Assembly (NCBI RefSeq): GCF_007489275.1
Contig: NZ_VLNR01000003.1
Coordinates: 62,001-126,000, forward strand
Length of the DNA stretch: 64,000 nucleotides
Reading direction: 5' to 3'
Origin: Aquimarina algiphila
GTDB taxonomy: Bacteria > Bacteroidota > Bacteroidia > Flavobacteriales > Flavobacteriaceae
How positions within the stretch are numbered: position 1 is the stretch's first letter; the number at the start of each line of letters is the position of its first letter. The translations under genes were made by a program, and so were the position numbers. This document shows positions 1-7,445 of this stretch, piece by piece. Under the pieces are notes generated by a model. It was not told the DNA's origin, made no database searches, and saw only the letters and a program-made list of their open reading frames with translations.

Positions 1-471
1 GTTGGCTTAGAAGGAACTTGGAATTGGAAGTTTTATGACGCTTTTAGTTTAAGTGGATCTGTTACTTATCAGGAACATGAAATTACAAAATCAGAGAATG
101 ATCCGACTTTAGAAGGTAACGAACTAAGAAGACAGCCTAATTTCTTGGCCAATATAGGTGTTCAATATGATAACGGTAAGTTTGATAGTAGTCTTAGATA
201 TAATTATACCGGTGATAAATTCTCTAATCAAACGAACACAATTGAGTTAGAAGGTTTCGGGATAGCGAATTTTGATGCTGGATATACTTTTGATCTTACT
301 GATGATGGCGAAACATTGCGTTTAGGAACACAAGTGTTTAATCTGTTTGATGATGCAGGAATAACTGAAGGATCCCCAAGATTAGGAGATGGTCAAACAG
401 AAGCAGAATTTTTTGTAGGAAGACCGATTCTGCCAATTCGATTATTCTTCAATGCTACATTTAGTTTTTAA
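1..471 (+). CDS. TonB-dependent receptor, C-terminal fragment (5' end outside window)
   Basis: The reading frame is open from base 1, so this is the last 156 residues of a longer protein. It shows the alternating pattern of outer-membrane beta-strands, a late strand followed by LRLGTQVFNLFDD, and a terminal phenylalanine (ATFSF), as in the barrel end of TonB-dependent receptors. Such receptors import bulky solutes across the outer membrane using ExbB/ExbD/TonB energy. A hairpin terminator follows at 510-548 and an osmolyte-type hydrolase gene begins right after it, so the receptor may import that enzyme's substrate; this link is inferred. The plug and most of the barrel lie outside the window, so substrate class cannot be read. 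Confidence 0.85.
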   Translation, partial: VGLEGTWNWKFYDAFSLSGSVTYQEHEITKSENDPTLEGNELRRQPNFLANIGVQYDNGKFDSSLRYNYTGDKFSNQTNTIELEGFGIANFDAGYTFDLTDDGETLRLGTQVFNLFDDAGITEGSPRLGDGQTEAEFFVGRPILPIRLFFNATFSF

Positions 472-509
472 TATTTTCATGATACCAGTTTAATTGTTTT
501 TTAAGAATT

Positions 510-548
510 AAAAGCATTAGTGGTGTTTTATATAACATCAATGCTTTT
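510..548 (+). terminator. Hairpin terminator after the TonB receptor gene
   Basis: AAAAGCATT and its complement AATGCTTTT enclose a short AT-rich loop and are followed by a T run. It lies 38 bases after the receptor stop and 13 bases before the next start, so the downstream genes probably start from readthrough or a promoter within this gap. Confidence 0.6.
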
Positions 549-561
549 TTGAATATATACT

Positions 562-1878
562 ATGGATAAAAGAAATTTGATTGAAGAAGCAGAAAAAGTC
601 TTGAATAATAACTTTCAGAAAGAAGGGTTTACAATTCCTTGTGAAGGGTTGTATCCATTCCAATGGAAATGGGATTCTGGTTTTATTGCAATTGGTTATG
701 CTTATTTTGATGTTGCAAAATCCAAAAAAGAAATAACTACATTACTAGATGCGCAATGGGAAAATGGTTTTATTCCGCATATTGTTTTTCACACAGATAG
801 TGACACTTATTTTCCAGGACCTGATTTTCATAAATCTGAATTACATCCACAATCTTCAAGAGAATTCCGTTCTACAGGAATGACACAACCACCGATTACC
901 GGTTTCATTTTAGAGGAAATGCATAGAATTGTGGAAGATAAAGAAGATATGTTGTCTTTTGTTAAAAGTCATATTGATAGAGTATATAAAAATCATGAAT
1001 ATTTTTATGGGCAAAGAGATCCTCGTAATGAAGGACTAGTGTATATTTATCATAATTGGGAGTCTGGAACAGATAATTCACCTATGTGGGATGATATATG
1101 GAAAACTATGAATCCTCCAGAATATGAATTTGAAAGAAGAGATACTACTCATGTAGATCCATCTCAACGCCCTTCAAAAAGAGAATATGATCATTACCTA
1201 CATATTATAGAAATTGCAAAGAATCATAACTATGATGATAAAGCAATAGCAGAAACTTCTCCGTTTTTGATTCAAGATCCATTGTTTAACGCAATGCTTA
1301 TTAAATCAAATGAATCATTAATCAATTTATATGAAGTAATAGGAGGTCACTCAAACAAAATTGATCAGTTAAGAATATGGCAAAGAAAAAGTATAAGAAG
1401 TTTTAATGAGAAGCTTTTTAATAATGAGTTAGGAGTATATGTTCATTATGACCTTAGAAATGAAAAACAGATTTCATTTGTTTCATCATCATCTTTTGCT
1501 CCATTGTTTGCAGGGATTCCAGATATAGATAAAGCAAAAGTTCTTGTCAATACAATGTTAGAACGTTTTGGAGGTGAGGATAAGTATTTGTGCGCTTCTT
1601 TTGATCCTGCAAATGAAAGATTTAATCCAAAAAAATATTGGAGAGGTCCAGTATGGATTAATCTAAACTGGATGTTGTATTACGGATTAAAGAAATATGG
1701 ATATGATGAATTAGCTAAGAGAGTTAAAAATGATTCGGTAGAACTTATTGATAAGGCTGGTTTTTATGAATATTTTGATCCAAGAAAAAATATGTATAAG
1801 AATATGGAGCATGGTGGATACGGAGGAAGAAATTTTTCTTGGAGTGCAGCATTATTGATAGACCTTTTAAAAGATTAA
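562..1878 (+). CDS. GH63-like glycoside hydrolase (mannosylglycerate hydrolase type)
   Basis: The 438-residue protein has no signal peptide, so it should act in the cytoplasm. It is an (alpha/alpha)6-barrel enzyme of the MGH1-like/GH63 group: an aromatic N-terminal block (LYPFQWKWDSGF), QWENGFIPH, the NWESGTDNSP block with Asp171 as the likely acid residue, YWRGPVWINLNW, and a C-terminal NFSWSAALL block. Enzymes of this group split mannosylglycerate or glucosylglycerate into a hexose and glycerate. The glycerate kinase three genes downstream fits that product very well. It starts an apparent operon with the acetyltransferase 10 bases downstream. It could also act on another alpha-glucoside or mannoside; family assignment is firm, substrate is inferred. 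Confidence 0.82.
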   Translation: MDKRNLIEEAEKVLNNNFQKEGFTIPCEGLYPFQWKWDSGFIAIGYAYFDVAKSKKEITTLLDAQWENGFIPHIVFHTDSDTYFPGPDFHKSELHPQSSREFRSTGMTQPPITGFILEEMHRIVEDKEDMLSFVKSHIDRVYKNHEYFYGQRDPRNEGLVYIYHNWESGTDNSPMWDDIWKTMNPPEYEFERRDTTHVDPSQRPSKREYDHYLHIIEIAKNHNYDDKAIAETSPFLIQDPLFNAMLIKSNESLINLYEVIGGHSNKIDQLRIWQRKSIRSFNEKLFNNELGVYVHYDLRNEKQISFVSSSSFAPLFAGIPDIDKAKVLVNTMLERFGGEDKYLCASFDPANERFNPKKYWRGPVWINLNWMLYYGLKKYGYDELAKRVKNDSVELIDKAGFYEYFDPRKNMYKNMEHGGYGGRNFSWSAALLIDLLKD

Positions 1879-1888
1879 TTTTATAGAT

Positions 1889-2506
1889 ATGCATAAGCAA
1901 AAAATAAGATTTAATTTTTCAGATACGTATATTTTGGAGGATGATGTGGTGAAATTGGTTCCGCTAGAAGTTGAACATATTAAAAGCTTATTAGAAATTT
2001 CAAATGATCCGAATATTTGGATGTATTTTTTTGAAAAAGGAAACGAAATCAAGAATTTAACCAAATATGTCAAATCTGCAATTGAAAACCGAAGACGTAA
2101 GAAAGAGTATCCATTTGTTGTGTTTGATAAAAGAAAAAATAGATATGCAGGCAGTACTCGTTTCTATGAATTTATACCAGATCTTAATACTATTAAACTG
2201 GGACATACCTGGTATGGAAAAGAATTTAGAGGTACTGGATTAAATAAGCATTGCAAATATTTATTATTTGAATTTATGTTTGAAAAATTAGGGTTGGAAA
2301 GAATAGGCTTTGGAGCTTATGTTGAGAATGAAATTAGTATTGCGGCGATGACAAGTGTAGGATGTAAAAAAGAAGGAATATTAAGAGGTTTTTTTCCATC
2401 ACTTAATGGAAAAGGAAGAACCGATGCTATAGTTTTAGGTATTCTTAAAAAAGAATGGAATGAAAATGTAAAATACCAATTGAAAAATAAATTAAATAAA
2501 GTCTGA
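1889..2506 (+). CDS. GNAT family N-acetyltransferase (RimJ/RimL-like)
   Basis: This is a 205-residue GNAT protein. The acetyl-CoA binding region is visible as YGKEFRGTGLNKH near residue 110, followed by a helix and the FGAYVENEISIAAM segment typical of the RimJ/RimL branch, which acetylates amino groups of proteins or small molecules. It begins 10 bases after the hydrolase stop and so is probably co-transcribed with it. Its role in the putative glycosylglycerate pathway is not evident; it may modify an amino sugar or simply ride along in the operon. Confidence 0.8.
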   Translation: MHKQKIRFNFSDTYILEDDVVKLVPLEVEHIKSLLEISNDPNIWMYFFEKGNEIKNLTKYVKSAIENRRRKKEYPFVVFDKRKNRYAGSTRFYEFIPDLNTIKLGHTWYGKEFRGTGLNKHCKYLLFEFMFEKLGLERIGFGAYVENEISIAAMTSVGCKKEGILRGFFPSLNGKGRTDAIVLGILKKEWNENVKYQLKNKLNKV

Positions 2507-2558
2507 TTATTAAGGAATACTTGTTTTTAGCTGTTGTTAATACATTATACATAACCAT

Positions 2559-4160
2559 ATGAATTACTTGGATTATATCATTATCATTTTATACCTCGTA
2601 GGGTTTATTGGGATAGGTTACTTTTTTAAAGAAAATAAAACATCTCAAGATTATTTTTTAGGCGGAAAAAGCATGGGGTGGTTTCCTTTAAGCTTATCTA
2701 CAATGGCTACACAATTATCAGCAATAAGTTTCATCTCGGCTCCAGCCTTTGTAGGCTTGAAAGATGGAGGTGGATTGCAATGGTTGACTTATGAATTTGG
2801 AGTGCCTCTAGCGATGGCTTTTTTAATGATTGCGATAATCCCTCCATTGTATAAATCGGGAATTATCAGTGTATACGAATTTCTTGAAAGAAGATTTGAT
2901 GCTTCTTCGAGATTATTGATAAGTTTTGTGTTTCAGATTAGTAGGTCAGTAGCTACAGGAGTAATGGTATATACGATGTCTCTAATTTTGCAAGCAACCA
3001 TTGGAATTGATTTCTGGGTATCCATTTTAATAATAGGTGTTATTACTTTGCTATATTCATATCAGGGAGGAATGAAAGCAGTAATATGGGGAGATGTAAT
3101 ACAAATGATCATTCTCTTTCTGGGAATTGTTATTTGTTTGATTTATGGTATTAGCGAATTGGGTGGTTTAGATAATTTTTTAACAAACGTAGATCAAGAT
3201 AGAATTACTGCAATTGATTTTTCAAAATGGGGATTTAATAATGCTGATAAACAGGATGAATTTGGCTTCTGGCCAATGGTAATAGGTGGTTTCTTCTTAT
3301 ATGCTTCCTATTATGGTACTGATCAGACACAGTCTCAAAGATTATTATCAGCAAGTAATATGTCTACAATTAAAAAACTATTGTTAGCAAATGGACTTTT
3401 TAGATTTCCTATAACACTTACGTATTGTATTATGGGGTTAGTATTGGGAACACTTTTAGTAATGGATGTAAATTTTGCACAAGCAATGGATTCGATATAT
3501 CAAGAAAATATTACATCATTAGAAGGAAAAAAAGCTGATTTAATGGTTCCAGTATTTATAATCCATTATTTACCCAATGGTATTATAGGAATCCTAATTA
3601 TAGCAATCATGTCTGCGGCAATGTCTTCGCTAAGCTCCACCGTAAATTCCTTATCCGCCGTGACAATGGAAGATTTTATTAAGAGATACAAAAAAGATAT
3701 TCCTTTGGATCGATATGTAACATATTCCAGGGTGCTATCGGTATTTTGGGGAATAGTATGTTTAGGTTTTGCATTTTTTGCAGGAAATATAGAAGGGACA
3801 GTAATAGAAGTCATAAATAAAATCAGTTCCATATTTTATGGGCCTATCCTCGCAGCGTTTGTATTAGCTATCTTAACAAAAAAGACTAGTGCATTTGGAG
3901 CTAACATTGGTATTATCACTGGTGTTTTATGTAATATGTATTTATGGTTATATGTTCCCGAAATATTTTGGTTTTGGTGGAATGCTATCGGTTGTCTCGT
4001 TACAATCATTATAGGGTATTCGATAAGCTTATTGTTAAAAAACAGAAATAATAATGTATTGGAGACCGTTTTTTACAAACAAAAAAAAGAAATATTTATT
4101 CTTTTGGGATATTTTATACTAATCATTTCTATTGCATGGTTTTTACCAAAACTATTCTAA
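2559..4160 (+). CDS. Sodium:solute symporter (SSS family)
   Basis: A 533-residue protein with about 13 hydrophobic segments. The N-terminal block with FLGGKSMGWFPLSLS and SAISFISAPAF matches sodium/sugar (SGLT-like) symporters, and MSAAMSSLSSTVNSLSAV in the middle is the conserved SSS helix. It moves a small solute across the inner membrane with sodium. It lies between the hydrolase and the glycerate kinase with short gaps (52 and 31 bases), so the natural cargo is the glycoside or glycerate handled by those enzymes; that is an inference from context. Confidence 0.9.
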   Translation: MNYLDYIIIILYLVGFIGIGYFFKENKTSQDYFLGGKSMGWFPLSLSTMATQLSAISFISAPAFVGLKDGGGLQWLTYEFGVPLAMAFLMIAIIPPLYKSGIISVYEFLERRFDASSRLLISFVFQISRSVATGVMVYTMSLILQATIGIDFWVSILIIGVITLLYSYQGGMKAVIWGDVIQMIILFLGIVICLIYGISELGGLDNFLTNVDQDRITAIDFSKWGFNNADKQDEFGFWPMVIGGFFLYASYYGTDQTQSQRLLSASNMSTIKKLLLANGLFRFPITLTYCIMGLVLGTLLVMDVNFAQAMDSIYQENITSLEGKKADLMVPVFIIHYLPNGIIGILIIAIMSAAMSSLSSTVNSLSAVTMEDFIKRYKKDIPLDRYVTYSRVLSVFWGIVCLGFAFFAGNIEGTVIEVINKISSIFYGPILAAFVLAILTKKTSAFGANIGIITGVLCNMYLWLYVPEIFWFWWNAIGCLVTIIIGYSISLLLKNRNNNVLETVFYKQKKEIFILLGYFILIISIAWFLPKLF

Positions 4161-4191
4161 ATACAATTAATACTCGAAAAGATATAAGCGA

Positions 4192-5343
4192 ATGAAATTT
4201 GTAATTGCGCCGGATAAGTTTAAAGGATCTCTTGATGGTTTTGAGTTTTGTGATGCTGTTGAAGAAGGTTTGCGGCAAGTAATTCCAAAAGCAAAAATAA
4301 TTAAGCTTCCTCTTGCAGATGGAGGAGATGGAACAATGGAAGTTATTCGATATTATCTAAAGGGCGAAAAAGTCAGTAGTACAATAAACGACCCTCTTTT
4401 TAGAAAGATAAGTGCTAACTATCTCTTTAATTCTCAAGAAAAGATAGCATATATTGAAATGGCAGAAGCTTCTGGATTAAAATTGCTAAAAGAATCAGAA
4501 CAGAATTGTATGAATACTTCTTCTTACGGAACAGGAGAATTAATAGTAGATGCAATAGACAAAGGAGCAGAAAGAATTATATTAGGAATCGGAGGTAGTA
4601 GTACTAATGATTGTGGAATTGGAATGGCAGAAGCACTAGGGTATAGGTTTTTAGATTGTGCTGGCAATAAAGTGACTCCTGTCGGAAAGAATTTGTCTTC
4701 AATAACAAAAATAAATACACATCATCTTCATCCAAAATTGGCAAATGTAAAATTTGAAGTGGCGTGTGATGTGAATAATCCTCTATACGGAAAAAATGGA
4801 GCAGCAAAAATATATGCAGCACAAAAGGGGGCTTCCAAAAGTGAAATAGAATTTTTGGATCTTGGGTTGCGACATTTTTCTAACCTATTAAAAGTAGAGT
4901 TTTCTAAAGATGTGCAAAAAGAAAAAGGATCTGGAGCGGCAGGGGGAATGGGAGCGGCAGCAATTACATTTTTAAATGCAAACTTAATATCTGGAATTGA
5001 GTTAGTTAAAAGAATGGCAGATATTGATATACATATTAAAGATGCTGATTGGGTGATTACTGGTGAAGGCAGATTAGATAGGCAAACATTAGCAGGTAAA
5101 ACAATGAAAGGAGTTGTTGATAGTGCTAAAAAAATGAATATTCCGGTAGCTGCTTTTTGTGGAATTGTGGATATCCCAGATAAAGATTACCATCAATTAG
5201 GACTAAGATTCTCGACCTCAATTCTTTTGGATATTGTTCCCTTAGAAGAAGCGATTAAGAATAGTTATCAAAACCTAAGATTTTCGGTTATGAATTTTGC
5301 AAATGCGATATACCAAAATGAGGATAAAAAACTTGAAGGTTAA
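4192..5343 (+). CDS. Glycerate kinase (GarK/GlxK family)
   Basis: A 383-residue protein of the class in which MKFVIAPDKFKGSL opens the chain, with PLADGGDGT and the GIGGSSTNDCGIGMAEALG block in the first half and GEGRLDRQTLAGK near the C-terminus. These are the landmarks of type-I glycerate kinases, which phosphorylate glycerate (usually to 2-phosphoglycerate) and feed it into glycolysis. It is the last gene of the likely operon beginning at 562 and explains what happens to the glycerate released by the GH63-like hydrolase. Length is normal for the family and all motifs look intact. Confidence 0.93.
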   Translation: MKFVIAPDKFKGSLDGFEFCDAVEEGLRQVIPKAKIIKLPLADGGDGTMEVIRYYLKGEKVSSTINDPLFRKISANYLFNSQEKIAYIEMAEASGLKLLKESEQNCMNTSSYGTGELIVDAIDKGAERIILGIGGSSTNDCGIGMAEALGYRFLDCAGNKVTPVGKNLSSITKINTHHLHPKLANVKFEVACDVNNPLYGKNGAAKIYAAQKGASKSEIEFLDLGLRHFSNLLKVEFSKDVQKEKGSGAAGGMGAAAITFLNANLISGIELVKRMADIDIHIKDADWVITGEGRLDRQTLAGKTMKGVVDSAKKMNIPVAAFCGIVDIPDKDYHQLGLRFSTSILLDIVPLEEAIKNSYQNLRFSVMNFANAIYQNEDKKLEG

Positions 5344-5639
5344 AGAGCATGTAAGCTAAATTCTGTCTGTACTAAATTTTAATTATTGATTTTACTATGT
5401 GGTATTATGACAAACGATGAACAAAAAGGATTTTAGAAAAAAGACTTGACCAGTCTATATGAGCATTCGGTTAGAACTTTTTTGAGAAAGACAGTCACAT
5501 TTACTTCTATATCGAAAAGAAATGGAAGAGTCTTTTGTATAATTGAAGCCTTATAGTCCAATAATTTTATATTTAATTTAAGGAGAGGAATTGAAACAAT
5601 GGATAAGATTTATTTATATACCCATCTTTAGCTTTCTAA
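5344..5639. other. Gene-free stretch after the glycerate kinase
   Basis: About 300 bases with stop codons in all frames. I see no clear hairpin terminator, RNA gene or intact short ORF with a credible start. It marks the boundary between the metabolic operon and the accessory peptide island. Confidence 0.5.
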
Positions 5640-5792
5640 TTAAAGTACTAGTTCGGTATCGAACCCTGTACCTACAGGCTCTATACGTCGTTCAAGACCT
5701 GATGTGTCAATAGCAGTTACTTTAGGCCTGTCTCCTCCATAAACTTTTTTTAGTTGTTTTGCGTTTATTTTAAATTGCTTTAAATTTTTCAT
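5640..5792 (-). CDS. Short double-glycine-leader peptide A (50 aa)
   Basis: An ATG-started 50-codon ORF reads MKNLKQFKINAKQLKKVYGG as its first 20 residues, followed by a 30-residue tail beginning DRPKVTAIDTSG and ending ELVL. A basic, amphipathic leader ending in Gly-Gly is the form used for bacteriocin or RiPP precursors exported by C39-peptidase ABC transporters. The tail has no cysteine and carries both charges. No transporter or modifying enzyme adjoins it. It is short enough to be lost in automatic gene calling. The reading frame and GG leader are seen directly; export and function are inferred. Confidence 0.55.
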   Translation of the reverse strand: MKNLKQFKINAKQLKKVYGGDRPKVTAIDTSGLERRIEPVGTGFDTELVL

Positions 5793-5888
5793 AATTAATT
5801 TTTAAGAATTATACCTACTCTATTTTTATTAAGCTTTTCGGTTTTCGCAAACTTTAATACAAAAGGAAACATTACTTTATTGATATGT

Positions 5889-6344
5889 ATGGAACATGCT
5901 AGAAGGGATTTTGAAAAAACTCTGAATAGGGATGCATTCTGAGCCAGATATGTATTGGGGCAAAATCAAAAGCTATACGCTATAGAGTGAAAAGCAAGGA
6001 AACTTGAAAGTTCAGCTGAACAGAGAAACCGTTACCGCAAATTATATGCTGCTTCAATTTTAAATAGTTTTGAAAGTTAGTCTAAGGTACAGGTTCTTGA
6101 GGTTCTGCCTAAAAGTGCTAAGGGAAAAGCAATTGGATGTGCATTAAAATTATGGAACAAACTGAAAAGATATATCACTGATGTCATTTTGAGATTTACA
6201 ACAATTAGGAGGAGAACATCATCAAACTATGGGCTCTAGGCAGAAAGAATTATCCGTTTTTCGGGTTTTCATAGAGCTGCTCAAAAAACTGTAATGTTAT
6301 ATTCTTTATTTACCAGTTGTAAAATTAATATTATAGCCCCATAG
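5889..6344 (+). pseudogene. Decayed IS66-family transposase, C-terminal remnant
   Basis: Reading from 5889 in one frame gives IS66 TnpC C-terminal sequence broken by four in-frame stops (the first at 5940). Recognisable pieces are QNQKLYAIE with a stop then KARKLESSAEQR, VLPKSAKGKAIG, and the C-terminal AAQKTVMLYSLFTSCKI. In the +1 frame around 6190-6260 the expected block reappears as LWALGRKNYPFFG, so at least two frame changes are also present. The N-terminal two thirds of the transposase, the tnpA/tnpB partners and the terminal repeats are not seen. It is an old insertion scar within the peptide island. Confidence 0.85.
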
Positions 6345-6445
6345 TATATGAAATTATGGAGGATAGTGAGGTGTTTTATCTCTTTACTATTTGTGGGGTT
6401 AGCCAATTCTGTAGATTTGCTATTAGTAAATTGAATGTATATTGG

Positions 6446-6549
6446 TTGCTAAACGCTACAATAAGAAAGAAGGATGTTTGGAAACACGATTTATTAGAAG
6501 CTTACAATTAATACCAAGCCCTATTTTATCTTTTCGTAGCGTTTAGCAA
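6446..6549. repeat. 14-bp perfect inverted repeat spanning about 100 bp
   Basis: TTGCTAAACGCTAC at 6446-6459 is exactly matched in inverse by GTAGCGTTTAGCAA at 6536-6549, with 76 bases between. Weak similarity extends inward on both arms. The right arm lies 9 bases beyond the stop of the minus-strand peptide gene at 6559. It could be the ends of a small non-autonomous element left by the IS66 event or a long-loop terminator. Confidence 0.6.
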
Positions 6550-6558
6550 AAGTTTATT

Positions 6559-6759
6559 TTATTCAAGATATACAGTAGCAGATACACCACCTCTATCTCG
6601 GCACCAGCGGCTACCGCCTCGTTCTACTGAGCTTTCTGATTCTGCAGATGCGCTAAATGATTCTCCATTACCACAAATTACTAAACCATGCCCACCTGCA
6701 TTGATTTTTGATAATAATTTCTTGTCAATTCTATACTTAGAAAAATTTTTTAAATACAT
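6559..6759 (-). CDS. Short double-glycine-leader peptide B (66 aa)
   Basis: The ATG at 6757-6759 opens a 66-residue peptide. Its first 23 residues are basic and end LLSKINAGG, a double-glycine leader. The 43-residue tail is glycine- and serine-rich with an acidic middle (SASAESESSVERGG) and two cysteines (VICGNG and RWCRDRGG) that could form a disulfide or be modified. No lanthipeptide, radical-SAM or ABC-peptidase gene lies nearby. It is oriented like peptides A and C. It is a probable secreted bacteriocin, RiPP precursor or signalling peptide; the GG leader is visible, the function is not. Confidence 0.6.
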   Translation of the reverse strand: MYLKNFSKYRIDKKLLSKINAGGHGLVICGNGESFSASAESESSVERGGSRWCRDRGGVSATVYLE

Positions 6760-6917
6760 AAAATGTAATTTTAAAGTGTTATTGAATAATTATCTAATCA
6801 TAAGTAGTTAACATAGAACTTTTTTCGCAATAATTTATATTAACCGTTTGTTTCCGGAATTTATAAGTTAATATAATTACTTTGCTTATTTAAAGTTAAA
6901 TAATGCTAACTTAATGT

Positions 6918-7097
6918 TTAGAATATATGATATACCCCTTCTGAATCAAGATATACCAATCTGTTAAGATCATTAGTAGGTGCGGATCCTTCATAACACC
7001 TTCCTATACTATGATCACATATACGTGCCCCGCCGACTATTTTTTGTTGTTGACTTTTGCTTAATGTTTTTCCGAAATCTAAAATCGATTTTTTCAT
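6918..7097 (-). CDS. Short double-glycine-leader peptide C (59 aa)
   Basis: I place the start at the ATG at 7095-7097, giving MKKSILDFGKTLSK as the N-terminus; the frame stays open ten residues further upstream but that extension is hydrophobic and unlike the family. The 23-residue leader ends QQQKIVGG and closely follows the flavobacterial bacteriocin-type leader pattern (MKKSILxxGKxLxKxEQKxIxGG). The 36-residue tail begins ARICDHSIGRCYEG with two cysteines six residues apart and ends VYHIF. It is the most typical GG-leader peptide of the group. Confidence 0.72.
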   Translation of the reverse strand: MKKSILDFGKTLSKSQQQKIVGGARICDHSIGRCYEGSAPTNDLNRLVYLDSEGVYHIF

Positions 7098-7445
7098 AAT
7101 ATATATTTTAATTATTTGATACCACAATATGTTTAGTGTCGTTTGTGATTCTACGACTAAAATTTTTATACATTCATTTTATAGAAAATGATATGAATAT
7201 ACAGGTTGGCTGCATAGTTTTGAGATACTAAAGTATGTGTAAAAGGAAATTTTTTCAAGAGGATCTGGTCAGCATTTATAAATTTTACCTTATCGATTTA
7301 TAAATTTTACCTTACCATTTTGTAACTTCTAATCCTTTTTAGAATTGTCATGATAACCTTGTTTTTTTGCATTTCCTTTAATATTCTTTGTATGTTTACC
7401 CAAAATTTTGTTAAAAACTAATCCTTGCCCTTGGTTAGAGTACAT
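7098..7445. promoter_or_regulatory. Divergent regulatory region between peptide C and the TPR/AraC gene
   Basis: This gap of about 350 bases separates the minus-strand peptide genes from the plus-strand regulator and should hold both promoters. Its clearest element is the pair of 19-base direct repeats listed separately. I cannot place a convincing TAnnTTTG promoter box. Confidence 0.45.
7274..7314 (+). repeat. Two 19-bp direct repeats, 22-bp period (operator-like)
   Basis: ATTTATAAATTTTACCTTA occurs at 7274-7292 and again, identically, at 7296-7314. A 22-base period puts both copies on the same DNA face, as expected for tandem AraC-type binding sites. The repeats lie about 130 bases before the regulator start. 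A nearly identical motif appears in the palindrome at 9179-9202, before the fourth peptide gene. The repeats are seen directly; binding by the regulator is inferred. Confidence 0.65.

Noticed and set aside
5400-5560. Possible additional transposase or peptide remnant in the gap after the glycerate kinase
   Set aside because: Frames are broken and no recognisable transposase block appears there, unlike the clear IS66 match from 5889.
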